From RGIG5952 sp045603485 (GTDB lineage Bacteria > Verrucomicrobiota > Kiritimatiellia > RFP12 > JAAYLN01): a stretch of 27,055 nucleotides of DNA. A program made the position numbers and the translations under genes. Below the pieces are notes generated by a model. The model searched no databases. It saw nothing but the letters and a program-made list of their open reading frames with translations, and was not told the origin of the DNA. This document shows positions 1 to 8,031 of the stretch, one piece after another (within the stretch, counting starts at the first letter, position 1; every line of letters begins with the position of its first letter). The DNA lies in contig JAZUMF010000119.1 in the NCBI GenBank assembly GCA_045603485.1, positions 1 to 27,055 of the forward strand. The letters are read 5' to 3'.

Positions 1-309
1 CTCGAGTGTCTCCCATGCGCACAGCAAGTGGTTACCATGCACCTGCTGTTCCGTATCATACTCCAATCGTGACAGACTTTTCAACCCCGAATTTGTTCCT
101 GCCTTCAGGAACACGCAATATATTACCAACAGAGATTTTTGGTGAGATTTTGTTCCGCACCATAATCTCATTTTGGGTGTGTAGAAAAATTAGAATGTTT
201 ATTATTAGGATATCGCGAATGTGAATCAAAAGGACTGTCCCCATAAAAAAATTAAATAACACTGCGTCATTTGCGACATCAAATGATGTCTTGTGTTTTG
301 AACTTAAAT
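1..309. other. Left edge, no recognised gene
   Basis: No convincing gene was found here. A + strand frame stays open from the window edge to a stop at 222-224, so it could be the tail of a gene that starts outside the window. Its translation resembles no family I know and it lacks a ribosome site in view. A - strand frame (56-343) is equally unsupported. The only structured signals are one GGGACAG-type repeat core at 235-241 and the promoter of the next gene. Confidence 0.4.
231..242 (-). repeat. Solitary GGGACAG repeat unit
   Basis: The + strand reads AGGACTGTCCCC, which is GGGGACAGTCCT on the - strand. This is the same core as the six copies flanking the transposase gene at 6395-7381 and lies in the same orientation as the four downstream copies there. 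It may mark the end of another repeat cluster or RAYT locus just left of the window. Confidence 0.5.
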
Positions 310-338
310 TTGCGAATAACACAATTTTGTTGTAGAAT
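310..338 (+). promoter_or_regulatory. Promoter of beta-helix protein gene
   Basis: A sigma-70-type promoter: TTGCGA at 310-315, a 17-base spacer, and TAGAAT at 333-338. Transcription would begin near 345, about 35 bases before the ATG at 379. Confidence 0.5.
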
Positions 339-363
339 AACATTGTTTACATTCCTACAACAA
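327..363 (+). promoter_or_regulatory. Inverted repeat over -10 and start region
   Basis: TTGTTGTAG (327-335) and CTACAACAA (355-363) are perfect 9-base inverted arms, extended by AAT/ATT with one unpaired base. The arms span the -10 box and the predicted transcription start, and the right arm abuts the ribosome site GAGAAGGAG (364-372). It could be an operator for a dimeric repressor. The left arm lies upstream of the predicted start, so a simple mRNA hairpin is less likely. Confidence 0.4.
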
Positions 364-378
364 CGAGAAGGAGTTACA

Positions 379-3300
379 ATGAAAATCAATAAGCTTGCGT
401 TGATTGCATTAGCCATAGCATCTAATCTTGCTTCCAATATTTTCGGTGCAGTCCTGTTTGTCACGCCGACGGGTGCAGGAAATAAAGATGGCTCAAGCTG
501 GGAAAATGCAATTGACGGATATGAAAGACTTAATGGCATTATAGCGTCAGGAGATGTAATTTATTTTTCTGCGGGTCGATATGTAATTACGCAACAGTTG
601 ACGCTTACCGGCATAACCTCGCTTGAAATGAATGGTGGATTTGTCGCCTCCGAAGGAACTTCGCTTGTTAAATCGACAAATGAGCGCACCGTTATTGCCG
701 TAAAGGAGAACCACCTTTCGCGCCACCTGCAAGCCTCGAATTCAAGCATTGTCTTAAATGACATTGAATTTACAAACGGCAGTATATGGAAAAGGAGCGA
801 TTACGGCATGTCGATGAATCTTTCTAAATGTCAAATTGCTATGACGAATTGCGCTTTTACAGCCAATGTTTTCACAAATTATGCATCAACCGCTTTTGGC
901 AACAACTATGGCGGTGCTCTGTATGTAAATGGAGGCTCCCTTGATATTTACAAATCTCTCTTTAGAGATAACAAAATGTACACGACACCCGACAATAATG
1001 TTAGCCATGGCGGAGCCATCTATACGGCCAACGCTCAAGTTAAAATCACAGAAACCGATTTTATCAACAATTCAATATACAGCTCAATTTGGCCAGGCTA
1101 TGGCGCAGCAATACAGATGGAAGGAGGAAACGGCTCAATTGAGAGGTGCAACTTCTTGACAAATTCGATTTCAGGCAATGGACATCGCGCAAACTATGCC
1201 TATGGTGCGTCAATATGCAGCTTTAACCAGCCAAGCCTTATCGTCAAGGACTCATACTTCTCTGGCAATACAGGCAAGGGACAACCAACGAGTGGCGGCT
1301 TGCTCTATGTGAAAGGCACAGAAGGAAAGACAGAAGCTCTTATATCTCGATGCATCTTTATCAACAACGGCTTCAACGATACCGTCAAAGATGCCCATTC
1401 GGGCTCAATCTGCCTTAATGGCGGCACCCTCAGGCTTGAAAACACATTGATAGCGGGTACAAAGCCAGCAAATTCAAAAGCCGTAAAGCGTTCTGTTGAA
1501 GTTCTTAACGGCAACCTTGAGATTACGAAATGCACAATTACGGATTCAAACGGAACAGGTGTTTACAGAGATGTAGTCTATGGACATGTTGCAATTACCG
1601 AATCTATCATCTATGGCAATGCAACCTCCGTTGCAAATGTAGACTCCGTAGAATACTGCTGCATTGAAGGCGGCTTTGACGGCATCGGCAACTTTGACAC
1701 TGACCCCCTACTCTCCACCGACGGCTACTTCCATCCGCTCTCAAAGGCAGGTCACCTCCAAGGCTTCCTTGAAGGCTCCGATTGGGTTATCGATAACGAA
1801 AACTCGCCAACTATCGACACGGCAAACATTTTAAGCGACTGGTTCGACGAGCCGCAGCCCAACAATCTTCGCGCCAACATCGGGTATGACGCAAATACCT
1901 CAGCCGCGTCAAAATCGGCGGTAGGTGATTTTATCGGTGCCGAGCCACTGACTGTATACGCAATACCTGCAACGAATTTAACAGTCAATAGCGCCTGTAT
2001 ACGCGGCATATTAGCCTCTACGGGTGCAGATGACAATGCTGAAGTCTACCTGTGCTGGGACACTGATGAAGTTGGCACCGACGCAACGGAAAGCACCTGT
2101 AATGTGGTTGCATTGGGCAGTTTCAAAGACTGGGAACACATTACATATAGTCTTGGCAATCTGCAAAAAGGGCAAAAATACTACTATCGCCTTTTCGCGC
2201 GCAATGACAGCGAAGAAGCATTTTCAACTACTATGGAATCTTTCACCATTCCATCCGAGCCGATTTTAGAAAAAGTGTCACCGTCGCACATATCAAGATT
2301 CTCCGTAAATCTGAATGCCACGGTTATGACCTATGGCGGTGGGAACTGCACCATTACATTCTCATATTGGAAGAAAAATTCCCCCGCCGACATAAAGGAA
2401 GTTTCATACGAAAAAACTCCCTCAGATGATAAATCTTTACAGTTGCCGATATCTGGCCTAGCCGCAATTACCGAGTATTCATTCAAAGTCAGCATTTCAA
2501 ATGTCGCGGACAGCCACGAATTGACCGGGGATTTCACAACACTCTCCACCGAAATTCCAATTAACAGGTATGTTTCGCCGAACGGTGCAGGAATCCAAGA
2601 TGGCTCCAGTTGGGAAAATGCTTATCAGGGGCTTTTGCCTGCCATTGCAGAATGCAAATATGCTGGCGATACAATCTATATGCTTGGCGGCAGTTATGAC
2701 GATTATAATCCAGATTATGTCAATTCGCACATTGTTATCTCCGATGCCAAAGGATTGACTATTAAAGGTGGATATGATGGCAATGGAGCACCAGGAAATA
2801 TTGGCGCAACGCCATCTGTAATAGAATCAAATCCGAAAGCGCCATGGCGACTTATCAAAGCCACAAAATCAACACTTACCTTTGAAAATATTAAATTTTT
2901 TAATGGTAAATATCCTGTTTGTGAAGCGACGGGCGGCGCAGCTCTTTGGCTAGACGGCTGCAACACAATTATCACAAACTGCATCTTTGAAAAAAATCAA
3001 ATCTATTTTCAAAGCGGTGAATCTACGCTCAATGGTGGAGCAATCTACGCATTTACCTCAGGCTCGCTGGATATTTACGATAGTGCTTTTAAAGATAATA
3101 TGGCCAAAATTACAAGCAGCCAAGGCTCAGCCAAAGCTTTCGGCGGTGCCATATCAGCAAAAAACTGCAAACTCAATGTCATAAACTCTCTTTTCGACAA
3201 CAATATCGCTAGTGTGCCTCATAATGTATCTGTTGGAGGTGCGATTTATGTCGATTCGGCTATTGCTAAAATATCAGACTGCCTATTTTACACAAACAGT

Positions 3301-4143
3301 GTTTTATCAAGCTATGGTCATTCCTCTGCAGCACACGCCTATGGCGGAGCATTAATGGCCTATAATACGCCGTCAATCAATGTAAGAGACTCTATCTTTT
3401 TGGGGAATTATGGCATCGGCAGATTTGGGCGCGGAGGAGTTGTCCATCTTATGGATAATGACGGATATGGCGTTATGACACAAGTATTTACAAGATGCGT
3501 CTTTGACTTTAACGGAACTAATAATGCAACGGTCCAAAACTCCAAGGCACAGCTTGGCAGCTTCCACCATGACAGCGGTCGTCTCTTTATGACAAACTGT
3601 CTGATATCACGCTCTGGCATAACTGGTGGTTTTGCTAGCGAGCATACGACATTTGGCAACCATGTCAAAACATGGAAAGACCCAATCGTTTCAGAAGCTG
3701 ACCTCGTGAATATTACAGTTGCCGACTGCTCAGGCATCGGAATTTCACAGCCTGCGACAGGAACCGCAACGCTGAAAATACTTAACTCCATAGCATGGAA
3801 CAACTCGCGGGGTGACATCAGCAATGCTACAACGGTTGCTTATTCCTGCTCATCGGAGAAAATTGACGGCGTCGGCAATATAACCGCAAATCCGCTTTTG
3901 TCAGAAGCCCCCTACTATCATCTGATTTCAAGGTCAATGTACATAACCAACGGCTGGTTTGGCGGCTCGTTTGTAAATCCCAGACAACGCGCGACAAGCC
4001 CCTGCGTTGATGCTGGCGACCCAGCCTTTGATGCTTCGCATGAGCCGCACCCAGCCAAACGAATCAACATGGGCGCGTATGGCGGTACTCCATGGACGGC
4101 TCCAACATGGTATAATAAAGGCTCAGTGCTAAGGATAGAGTAA
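379..4143 (+). CDS. Secreted two-module right-handed beta-helix protein
   Basis: Predicted secreted or surface protein of 1254 residues; function unknown. The start at 379 is chosen because GAGAAGGAG lies just upstream and the N-terminus is then a signal peptide (residues 1 to about 24). Module 1 (about 27-520) opens with 'TPTGAGNKDGSSWENA', followed by a parallel beta-helix with recurrent GGAIY/GGALY and 'F..N' turns. Two fibronectin-III-like domains follow (about 522-622 and 625-725, with 'GQKYYYRLFARN' and 'ITEYSFKVSISN'). Module 2 (about 730-1240) opens with 'SPNGAGIQDGSSWENA' and repeats the beta-helix, closing with 'INMGAYGGTPW'. No autotransporter barrel, PEP-CTERM or LPXTG-like anchor is visible. 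Such proteins are common in PVC bacteria; adhesin or polysaccharide-binding roles are guesses. The glycyl radical enzyme gene starts 37 bases after the stop. Confidence 0.85.
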   Translation: MKINKLALIALAIASNLASNIFGAVLFVTPTGAGNKDGSSWENAIDGYERLNGIIASGDVIYFSAGRYVITQQLTLTGITSLEMNGGFVASEGTSLVKSTNERTVIAVKENHLSRHLQASNSSIVLNDIEFTNGSIWKRSDYGMSMNLSKCQIAMTNCAFTANVFTNYASTAFGNNYGGALYVNGGSLDIYKSLFRDNKMYTTPDNNVSHGGAIYTANAQVKITETDFINNSIYSSIWPGYGAAIQMEGGNGSIERCNFLTNSISGNGHRANYAYGASICSFNQPSLIVKDSYFSGNTGKGQPTSGGLLYVKGTEGKTEALISRCIFINNGFNDTVKDAHSGSICLNGGTLRLENTLIAGTKPANSKAVKRSVEVLNGNLEITKCTITDSNGTGVYRDVVYGHVAITESIIYGNATSVANVDSVEYCCIEGGFDGIGNFDTDPLLSTDGYFHPLSKAGHLQGFLEGSDWVIDNENSPTIDTANILSDWFDEPQPNNLRANIGYDANTSAASKSAVGDFIGAEPLTVYAIPATNLTVNSACIRGILASTGADDNAEVYLCWDTDEVGTDATESTCNVVALGSFKDWEHITYSLGNLQKGQKYYYRLFARNDSEEAFSTTMESFTIPSEPILEKVSPSHISRFSVNLNATVMTYGGGNCTITFSYWKKNSPADIKEVSYEKTPSDDKSLQLPISGLAAITEYSFKVSISNVADSHELTGDFTTLSTEIPINRYVSPNGAGIQDGSSWENAYQGLLPAIAECKYAGDTIYMLGGSYDDYNPDYVNSHIVISDAKGLTIKGGYDGNGAPGNIGATPSVIESNPKAPWRLIKATKSTLTFENIKFFNGKYPVCEATGGAALWLDGCNTIITNCIFEKNQIYFQSGESTLNGGAIYAFTSGSLDIYDSAFKDNMAKITSSQGSAKAFGGAISAKNCKLNVINSLFDNNIASVPHNVSVGGAIYVDSAIAKISDCLFYTNSVLSSYGHSSAAHAYGGALMAYNTPSINVRDSIFLGNYGIGRFGRGGVVHLMDNDGYGVMTQVFTRCVFDFNGTNNATVQNSKAQLGSFHHDSGRLFMTNCLISRSGITGGFASEHTTFGNHVKTWKDPIVSEADLVNITVADCSGIGISQPATGTATLKILNSIAWNNSRGDISNATTVAYSCSSEKIDGVGNITANPLLSEAPYYHLISRSMYITNGWFGGSFVNPRQRATSPCVDAGDPAFDASHEPHPAKRINMGAYGGTPWTAPTWYNKGSVLRIE

Positions 4144-4180
4144 GTCGCTCATCGGCGCGCATCCATTGAGGTCGATAAAT

Positions 4181-6235
4181 ATGAAGCTTGAAGCATTCAG
4201 CAAGTGCAGAGCCACACTTGAAAAGCAATATGAAAACGCAGTATTCCCCGCTGACAGCGGACTCAGCGAGGAAGAACTGCGTAAAGCCATTATCGACTTC
4301 AAAGAAAACAACCTAGATGCAAGTCGCCTGGAAGAGCGCACCTTCCTCATTGATTTAATCTTCAGGAATGCTCCAATCGCCCTCGAAAAAGACAATCCGT
4401 TTCCTGGCAAGCTTCAAACCTTCGGCATCCCCAAAGAAGATGTAAAGCATGGATACAAAGTCGCCGAAGAGCACTTCCCTGGCGCGTGCTTTTCAAAATG
4501 GGATTACGAGCTTGGAATTTTGTATCAGGTTGACCTTAGCCATATTGCGCCCGACTGGGAAGCAATCCTGAAAATGGGCATACCTGGGTTAATCGAGCGC
4601 GCACGCAAAAACAACACTCCATTTCACAATTCCGTAGTCATCGTCTTAGAAGCCCTAGCCTTCTATTGCCGTCGAATTGCTAAACTCAACGACAATCAAA
4701 TCTACAACGAAATCGCTTGTCACGCGCCCAAAACACTCCACGAAGCCTTTGCCCTCGCCTATGTATTCCATGATGCAATTGAATATTGCAACCTTGAAGT
4801 CCGAACAATGGGCCACTTTGATAGACTCTTTATAGGGTTTTACAGAAACGACATAAAAGAAGGTCGACTGACTCGCGAATCCGCAAAAGAACTAATCAAA
4901 TACTTTTGGATAGCCTTCTATGCAAAATATCAAGGCAGACGGTATGGCAAAAACTTCTGCTTTGGTCCCGACATAAACGAGCTTTCATATCTAGCCATGG
5001 AAGCCTACTATGAAATGAACATCGTAGATCCCAAACTCTCAATTCTTATGAGAGACGACATTCCCCAAGACTTCCTAGAATTATACGCCAAATGCATACG
5101 CGACGGAAGAACAGGAATTGTCACCCTCAACTACGATATAGTAGTCGAAGGAATGGTTCGCCACGGACGCACTCGCGAAGATGCCGAAAACTTCATCCCA
5201 ATCGGCTGCTACGAACCCGCCGTCGCCGGCAAAGAAGTATCATGCTCAGGCGGCAACTATATTATACTACCGCAAGTGCTTCTTAAAATGCTCGACAAAG
5301 GACTTGACTATAAAACATTTGACGATTTGATGCTGGATTTAAAACAGCAATTCAGACAAACAATCAAAGTCCTGCAGGAAAAGCAATCCCTCTGCGACCT
5401 TGGCTGGAAGTACATCAACCCGCTTCCGATTCTTTCAGGCACCTTTGAATCCTGCATGCAAAACGACAGAGATATATCCGAAGCAGGCGCAAAATACAAC
5501 ACATCGGGAGTTGTAATTGCATATCTCGCAGATTTAGTTGATTCACTGGCAGCCATAAAAGACCTCGTATACGAAAAACGCATCTCGACACTCCAACGCT
5601 TCAGAGAAGCCATTGCCAAAAATTGGGAAGATGAAGAAGAACTCAGATTGAAGGTTCAGAGAGAATCTCCCAAATGGGGCAACAACGACCCGATGGCGGA
5701 CGAAATCGCCGTAGAGATTGCGTCGTTCGTTTCCAATCAGCTTTGGACTCTCCCCAATGGCCGCGGAGGCACCTTCTATCCTTCACTCTTTGGTCAATTA
5801 GTCGTAGAAAAAGGCCGTTATATTGGCGCACTCCCCTCTGGCAGAAAAAAAGGCGAACCACTCTCAAAAAATGCCGACGCCGCCATAGGCATGGATAGGA
5901 ATGGCGTCACAGCAATGATGAATTCCATCCTAAAAATAGATATGCGCAAATTCCCAAATGGAACCTGCACCGACATAATGCTCCATCCAAGCAGCGTAAA
6001 CGGTCAAGACGGGATAAAGATTTTAACATCCATAATCCGCTCATTCATAAAGCAAGGTGGAACAGGCATTCAATTCAACATCTTCGATGCCCAAATATTA
6101 AGAGACGCACAGCTTCATCCAGAAAAATACGAAAACCTCCAAGTCCGAGTTTGTGGCTGGAATGTGCGCTTTATCGACCTTGAACCCGCCGCCCAAGAAA
6201 CATTCATACGGGAAGCCGAAGCCGCTGCGTCATAA
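4181..6235 (+). CDS. Glycyl radical enzyme, PFL/dehydratase-like
   Basis: An anaerobic radical enzyme of 684 residues related to pyruvate formate-lyase and the glycyl radical dehydratases and lyases. The active-site loop 'IPIGCYEPAV' supplies the thiyl cysteine C343 and the acid/base E345. The C-terminal loop 'RVCGWNVRFIDL' carries the radical glycine at G659. 'GRKKGEPLSKNADAA' and 'DRNGVTAMMNS' are typical of the second half of the fold. The start at 4181 is preferred over a TTG at 4166 because GAGG (4168-4171) sits 9 bases upstream. The C-x-E pattern fits the dehydratase/lyase type better than true PFL, which has two adjacent cysteines. It is shorter than most family members (usually above about 750), mainly at the N-terminus. 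A Trp follows the radical Gly where Tyr is usual. No activating radical SAM enzyme is in the window. The substrate cannot be told. Confidence 0.85.
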   Translation: MKLEAFSKCRATLEKQYENAVFPADSGLSEEELRKAIIDFKENNLDASRLEERTFLIDLIFRNAPIALEKDNPFPGKLQTFGIPKEDVKHGYKVAEEHFPGACFSKWDYELGILYQVDLSHIAPDWEAILKMGIPGLIERARKNNTPFHNSVVIVLEALAFYCRRIAKLNDNQIYNEIACHAPKTLHEAFALAYVFHDAIEYCNLEVRTMGHFDRLFIGFYRNDIKEGRLTRESAKELIKYFWIAFYAKYQGRRYGKNFCFGPDINELSYLAMEAYYEMNIVDPKLSILMRDDIPQDFLELYAKCIRDGRTGIVTLNYDIVVEGMVRHGRTREDAENFIPIGCYEPAVAGKEVSCSGGNYIILPQVLLKMLDKGLDYKTFDDLMLDLKQQFRQTIKVLQEKQSLCDLGWKYINPLPILSGTFESCMQNDRDISEAGAKYNTSGVVIAYLADLVDSLAAIKDLVYEKRISTLQRFREAIAKNWEDEEELRLKVQRESPKWGNNDPMADEIAVEIASFVSNQLWTLPNGRGGTFYPSLFGQLVVEKGRYIGALPSGRKKGEPLSKNADAAIGMDRNGVTAMMNSILKIDMRKFPNGTCTDIMLHPSSVNGQDGIKILTSIIRSFIKQGGTGIQFNIFDAQILRDAQLHPEKYENLQVRVCGWNVRFIDLEPAAQETFIREAEAAAS

Positions 6236-6290
6236 TATTGCCAAACACCCCATTTTTTGGTAATATATCTGCCTAAGGGACAGGCCTCAG
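6235..6290 (+). repeat. REP-like unit A upstream of RAYT
   Basis: An 11-base-pair hairpin (arms 6235-6245 and 6256-6266, one G-U pair, AT-rich ends around GCC/GGT) is followed 10 bases later by the core AAGGGACAGGCC (6275-6286). It starts inside the stop codon of the glycyl radical enzyme gene. Confidence 0.65.
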
Positions 6291-6309
6291 AGACAGTGCT
6301 ATACAAAAT

Positions 6310-6360
6310 TATTGCCAAACATCTTCTTTTTTGGTAATATTTTTGAACAAGGGACAGACC
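6310..6360 (+). repeat. REP-like unit B upstream of RAYT
   Basis: A second copy of unit A about 74 bases further on: hairpin arms 6310-6319 and 6330-6339 with the same TATTGCCAAA/TTTGGTAATA sequence, then AAGGGACAGACC (6349-6360). Only 34 bases separate it from the RAYT start codon. Confidence 0.65.
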
Positions 6361-6394
6361 CAATCTCTACCACATTCACCACAAGGAGACAACA

Positions 6395-7381
6395 ATGAGA
6401 AAACCGAGAGTCAAGAATATAGGCGAAAGCTACTACCATATAGTAAGCAGATGTATCTTCAGTCAGTTTTTGCTGGGGGATACAGATAAAGATATGTTCG
6501 TCAAGATGATGCGTACAATAGCATATTTCAGCGGAATAGATATACTCAACTATTGCGTAATGGACAACCACTTTCATCTCCTGGTTCATGTACCAGAGCC
6601 ATCAAAGCCTACAGAAGCCTTACTTCTAAAACGCATATCAGCACTCTACGGTACACTCCACGCAGCAGACCTTAAGAGCCGCTGGCATGAACTAAAGAAA
6701 CACAACCGCATTGATATCGTAGAAGAAGAGCAGGGAGCCTTCATTCGCCGTATGGGCGATATAACCCCCTTTATGCAATGCCTAAAGCAACGCTACTCAG
6801 CCTGGTACCGCGCAAGACACGACTACAAGCAAGGCACAATGTGGGAAGGCCGCTTCCGCAGCACACTAGTAGAAGGCACCTCAGAAACCCTCTCCTCAAT
6901 CTCAGCCTACATCGACCTAAATCCCGTTCGCGCAGGCATAGTAGATGACCCCAAAGACTACAACTGGGCAGGCTTTGCCAATGCGCTGAAAGGTGATAGC
7001 AAATCAATGGAAGGCATAGCAAAGATGTATGACAAAACAGCTAGTGACACATCCTTTGCAGATTTGGCGAAAGAATATCGTCTAAAGCTCTATGTACGCG
7101 GCTCCGATGCAATAGAGCCAGAAAAGGTACAAGAAGTAATCGATGAAAAAGGCGAGTTACCGTTATCGGTAATACTTCGTTGCAAAATACGCCACTTCAC
7201 CCATGGAGCCATCATAGGCTCAAAAGACTTCGTCAACGAAGAGTTTGAAAAGCATCGCACCCTCTTTAATCCAAAGCGAAAAACAGGCGCAAGAGGCATA
7301 GGCTTATGCAAAGACTGGAATGGCCTAAGACTTTGCTCTGCAAGAGACCTCAAAAAGTCGCCGATAACCTTCAAGGCTTAA
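6395..7381 (+). CDS. RAYT / REP-associated tyrosine transposase (Y1_Tnp)
   Basis: A single-strand DNA nuclease/strand-transferase of the HUH (IS200-like Y1) superfamily, 328 residues. The HUH pair is H59-F60-H61 in 'CVMDNHFHLLVH'. A tyrosine-bearing helix 'LKQRYSAWY' (Y134, Y138) follows, then the family block 'MWEGRF' and 'YIDLNPVRAGIVDDP'. The start is set by AAGGAG at 6383-6388. RAYTs are domesticated transposases that act on REP palindromes near their own gene. The two hairpin units upstream and the inverted GGGACAG cluster downstream fit that arrangement exactly. It carries no inverted repeats of a normal insertion sequence and no accessory gene. A close paralogue lies at 26210-27055; more than half the aligned positions agree by eye. 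The C-terminal ~120 residues belong to the Y1_Tnp-associated extension shared by both copies. Confidence 0.9.
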   Translation: MRKPRVKNIGESYYHIVSRCIFSQFLLGDTDKDMFVKMMRTIAYFSGIDILNYCVMDNHFHLLVHVPEPSKPTEALLLKRISALYGTLHAADLKSRWHELKKHNRIDIVEEEQGAFIRRMGDITPFMQCLKQRYSAWYRARHDYKQGTMWEGRFRSTLVEGTSETLSSISAYIDLNPVRAGIVDDPKDYNWAGFANALKGDSKSMEGIAKMYDKTASDTSFADLAKEYRLKLYVRGSDAIEPEKVQEVIDEKGELPLSVILRCKIRHFTHGAIIGSKDFVNEEFEKHRTLFNPKRKTGARGIGLCKDWNGLRLCSARDLKKSPITFKA

Positions 7382-7587
7382 AGAAAACCCCCGAAAATTG
7401 CTAATCTTACCAATCTCAATGTCGCCATTTCTCTTGGCGACATAGGTGGCTTTTGTCTCAATATGTGCAATAACGGACTAAACATGGCGATTTCAGCGAA
7501 AAACAACACTCCCAATACGCAACTTTGGGTAATTTAGACAGCAAAAATAGAGGCGAGTAAAACAAATGTTGCATTGGCATAGCATCG
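7382..7587. other. Non-coding stretch with GC hairpin after RAYT
   Basis: Apart from a perfect 9-base-pair stem (ATGTCGCCA 7419-7427, TGGCGACAT 7435-7443, 7-base loop) nothing coding is seen. The hairpin is 37 bases after the RAYT stop and lacks a T tract, so it is more likely part of the repeat locus or an mRNA 3' stabiliser than a terminator. Confidence 0.45.
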
Positions 7588-7746
7588 GGCCTGTCCCTAA
7601 AGTGGAAAATGTAATAAAAAGAGATGTGTGGACTGTCCCTTATGCGGAAAATGTAATAAAAGAAACGGTGGTGAGATGTAAGGACTGTCCCTTGATTGGG
7701 TATGTGAGCAAATTTGTGATAGTGGCTTGTGCTGGGTCTGTCCCTC
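7588..7746 (-). repeat. Cluster of four GGGACAG units, inverted to units A/B
   Basis: CTGTCCC cores occur at 7591-7597, 7633-7639, 7685-7691 and 7739-7745, spaced 42, 52 and 54 bases apart. The two left units also share a longer block, GGAAAATGTAATAAAA at 7604-7619 and 7646-7661. Read on the - strand each is an AT-rich segment, then A(A)GGGACAG, then (G/T/A)CC, the same order as units A and B on the + strand before the RAYT gene. An open frame across the cluster (7566-7775) is a by-product of the repeats. Confidence 0.65.
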
Positions 7747-7893
7747 AAGCGGGAATGCGGCGTTTTTTGAGTTAAATGCTATTTGAAAAAGTTTCCTTTT
7801 TTCTCAATTTTTTAGGGGCTTTTTGAAGTAAAGGTTGAAGTCTAAAGCTAAGAGCCTTAAAACTTACCAAGAAAAATACTCTATAAAAGTTTT

Positions 7894-8016
7894 TGTTCGC
7901 ACATCGCTGGTGGACTTTTGGAGAGAAACCTAACTTGTCAATCTACCGCTCTATGCGATAGGTTAAATTACAAAATAGCCGTTTTGTAAAGCCTCGGGAT
8001 GACCGAGGCTTTTTTT
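7894..8016 (+). ncRNA. Candidate structured small RNA of unknown family
   Basis: The stretch holds three consecutive stems. The first is AACCTA (7927-7932) with TAGGTT (7959-7964), enclosing a small CGC/GCG hairpin. The second is TTACAAAA (7968-7975) with TTTTGTAA (7982-7989). The third is a classic terminator (7990-8010 plus T run). A TATAAA at 7882-7887 would start transcription near 7894; TTGAAG (7835-7840) with TAAAAC 17 bases on is an alternative start. No gene follows on this strand, so it is not a leader. It matches no tmRNA, SRP, RNase P or 6S hallmark that I could recognise. It could instead be the 3' tail of a longer RAYT transcript. Confidence 0.3.
7990..8016 (+). terminator. Intrinsic terminator
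   Basis: AGCCTCGG (7990-7997), loop GATGA, CCGAGGCT (8003-8010), then a T run to 8016. It faces the + strand. It may also help end the convergent glycosidase operon, whose stop is at 8032, although the T tract on that side is poor. Confidence 0.85.
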
Positions 8017-8031
8017 ATCTTAAGATCGGCG

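Noticed and set aside
6..224. 72-codon frame at the left edge
   Set aside because: No recognisable domain and no ribosome site; it could be the tail of an outside gene but cannot be supported from this window.
3408..3824. Long antisense frame inside the beta-helix gene
   Set aside because: It is the shadow of a gene with clear repeats and motifs on the + strand and has no ribosome site or recognisable domain.
6395..7381. IS200/IS605 insertion sequence
   Set aside because: The protein is the RAYT type with the C-terminal extension and there is no TnpB; the flanks are repeat units rather than left and right IS ends.
7566..7775. Open frame of 69 codons through the GGGACAG cluster
   Set aside because: It is formed by the repeat units themselves, has no ribosome site and no family resemblance.
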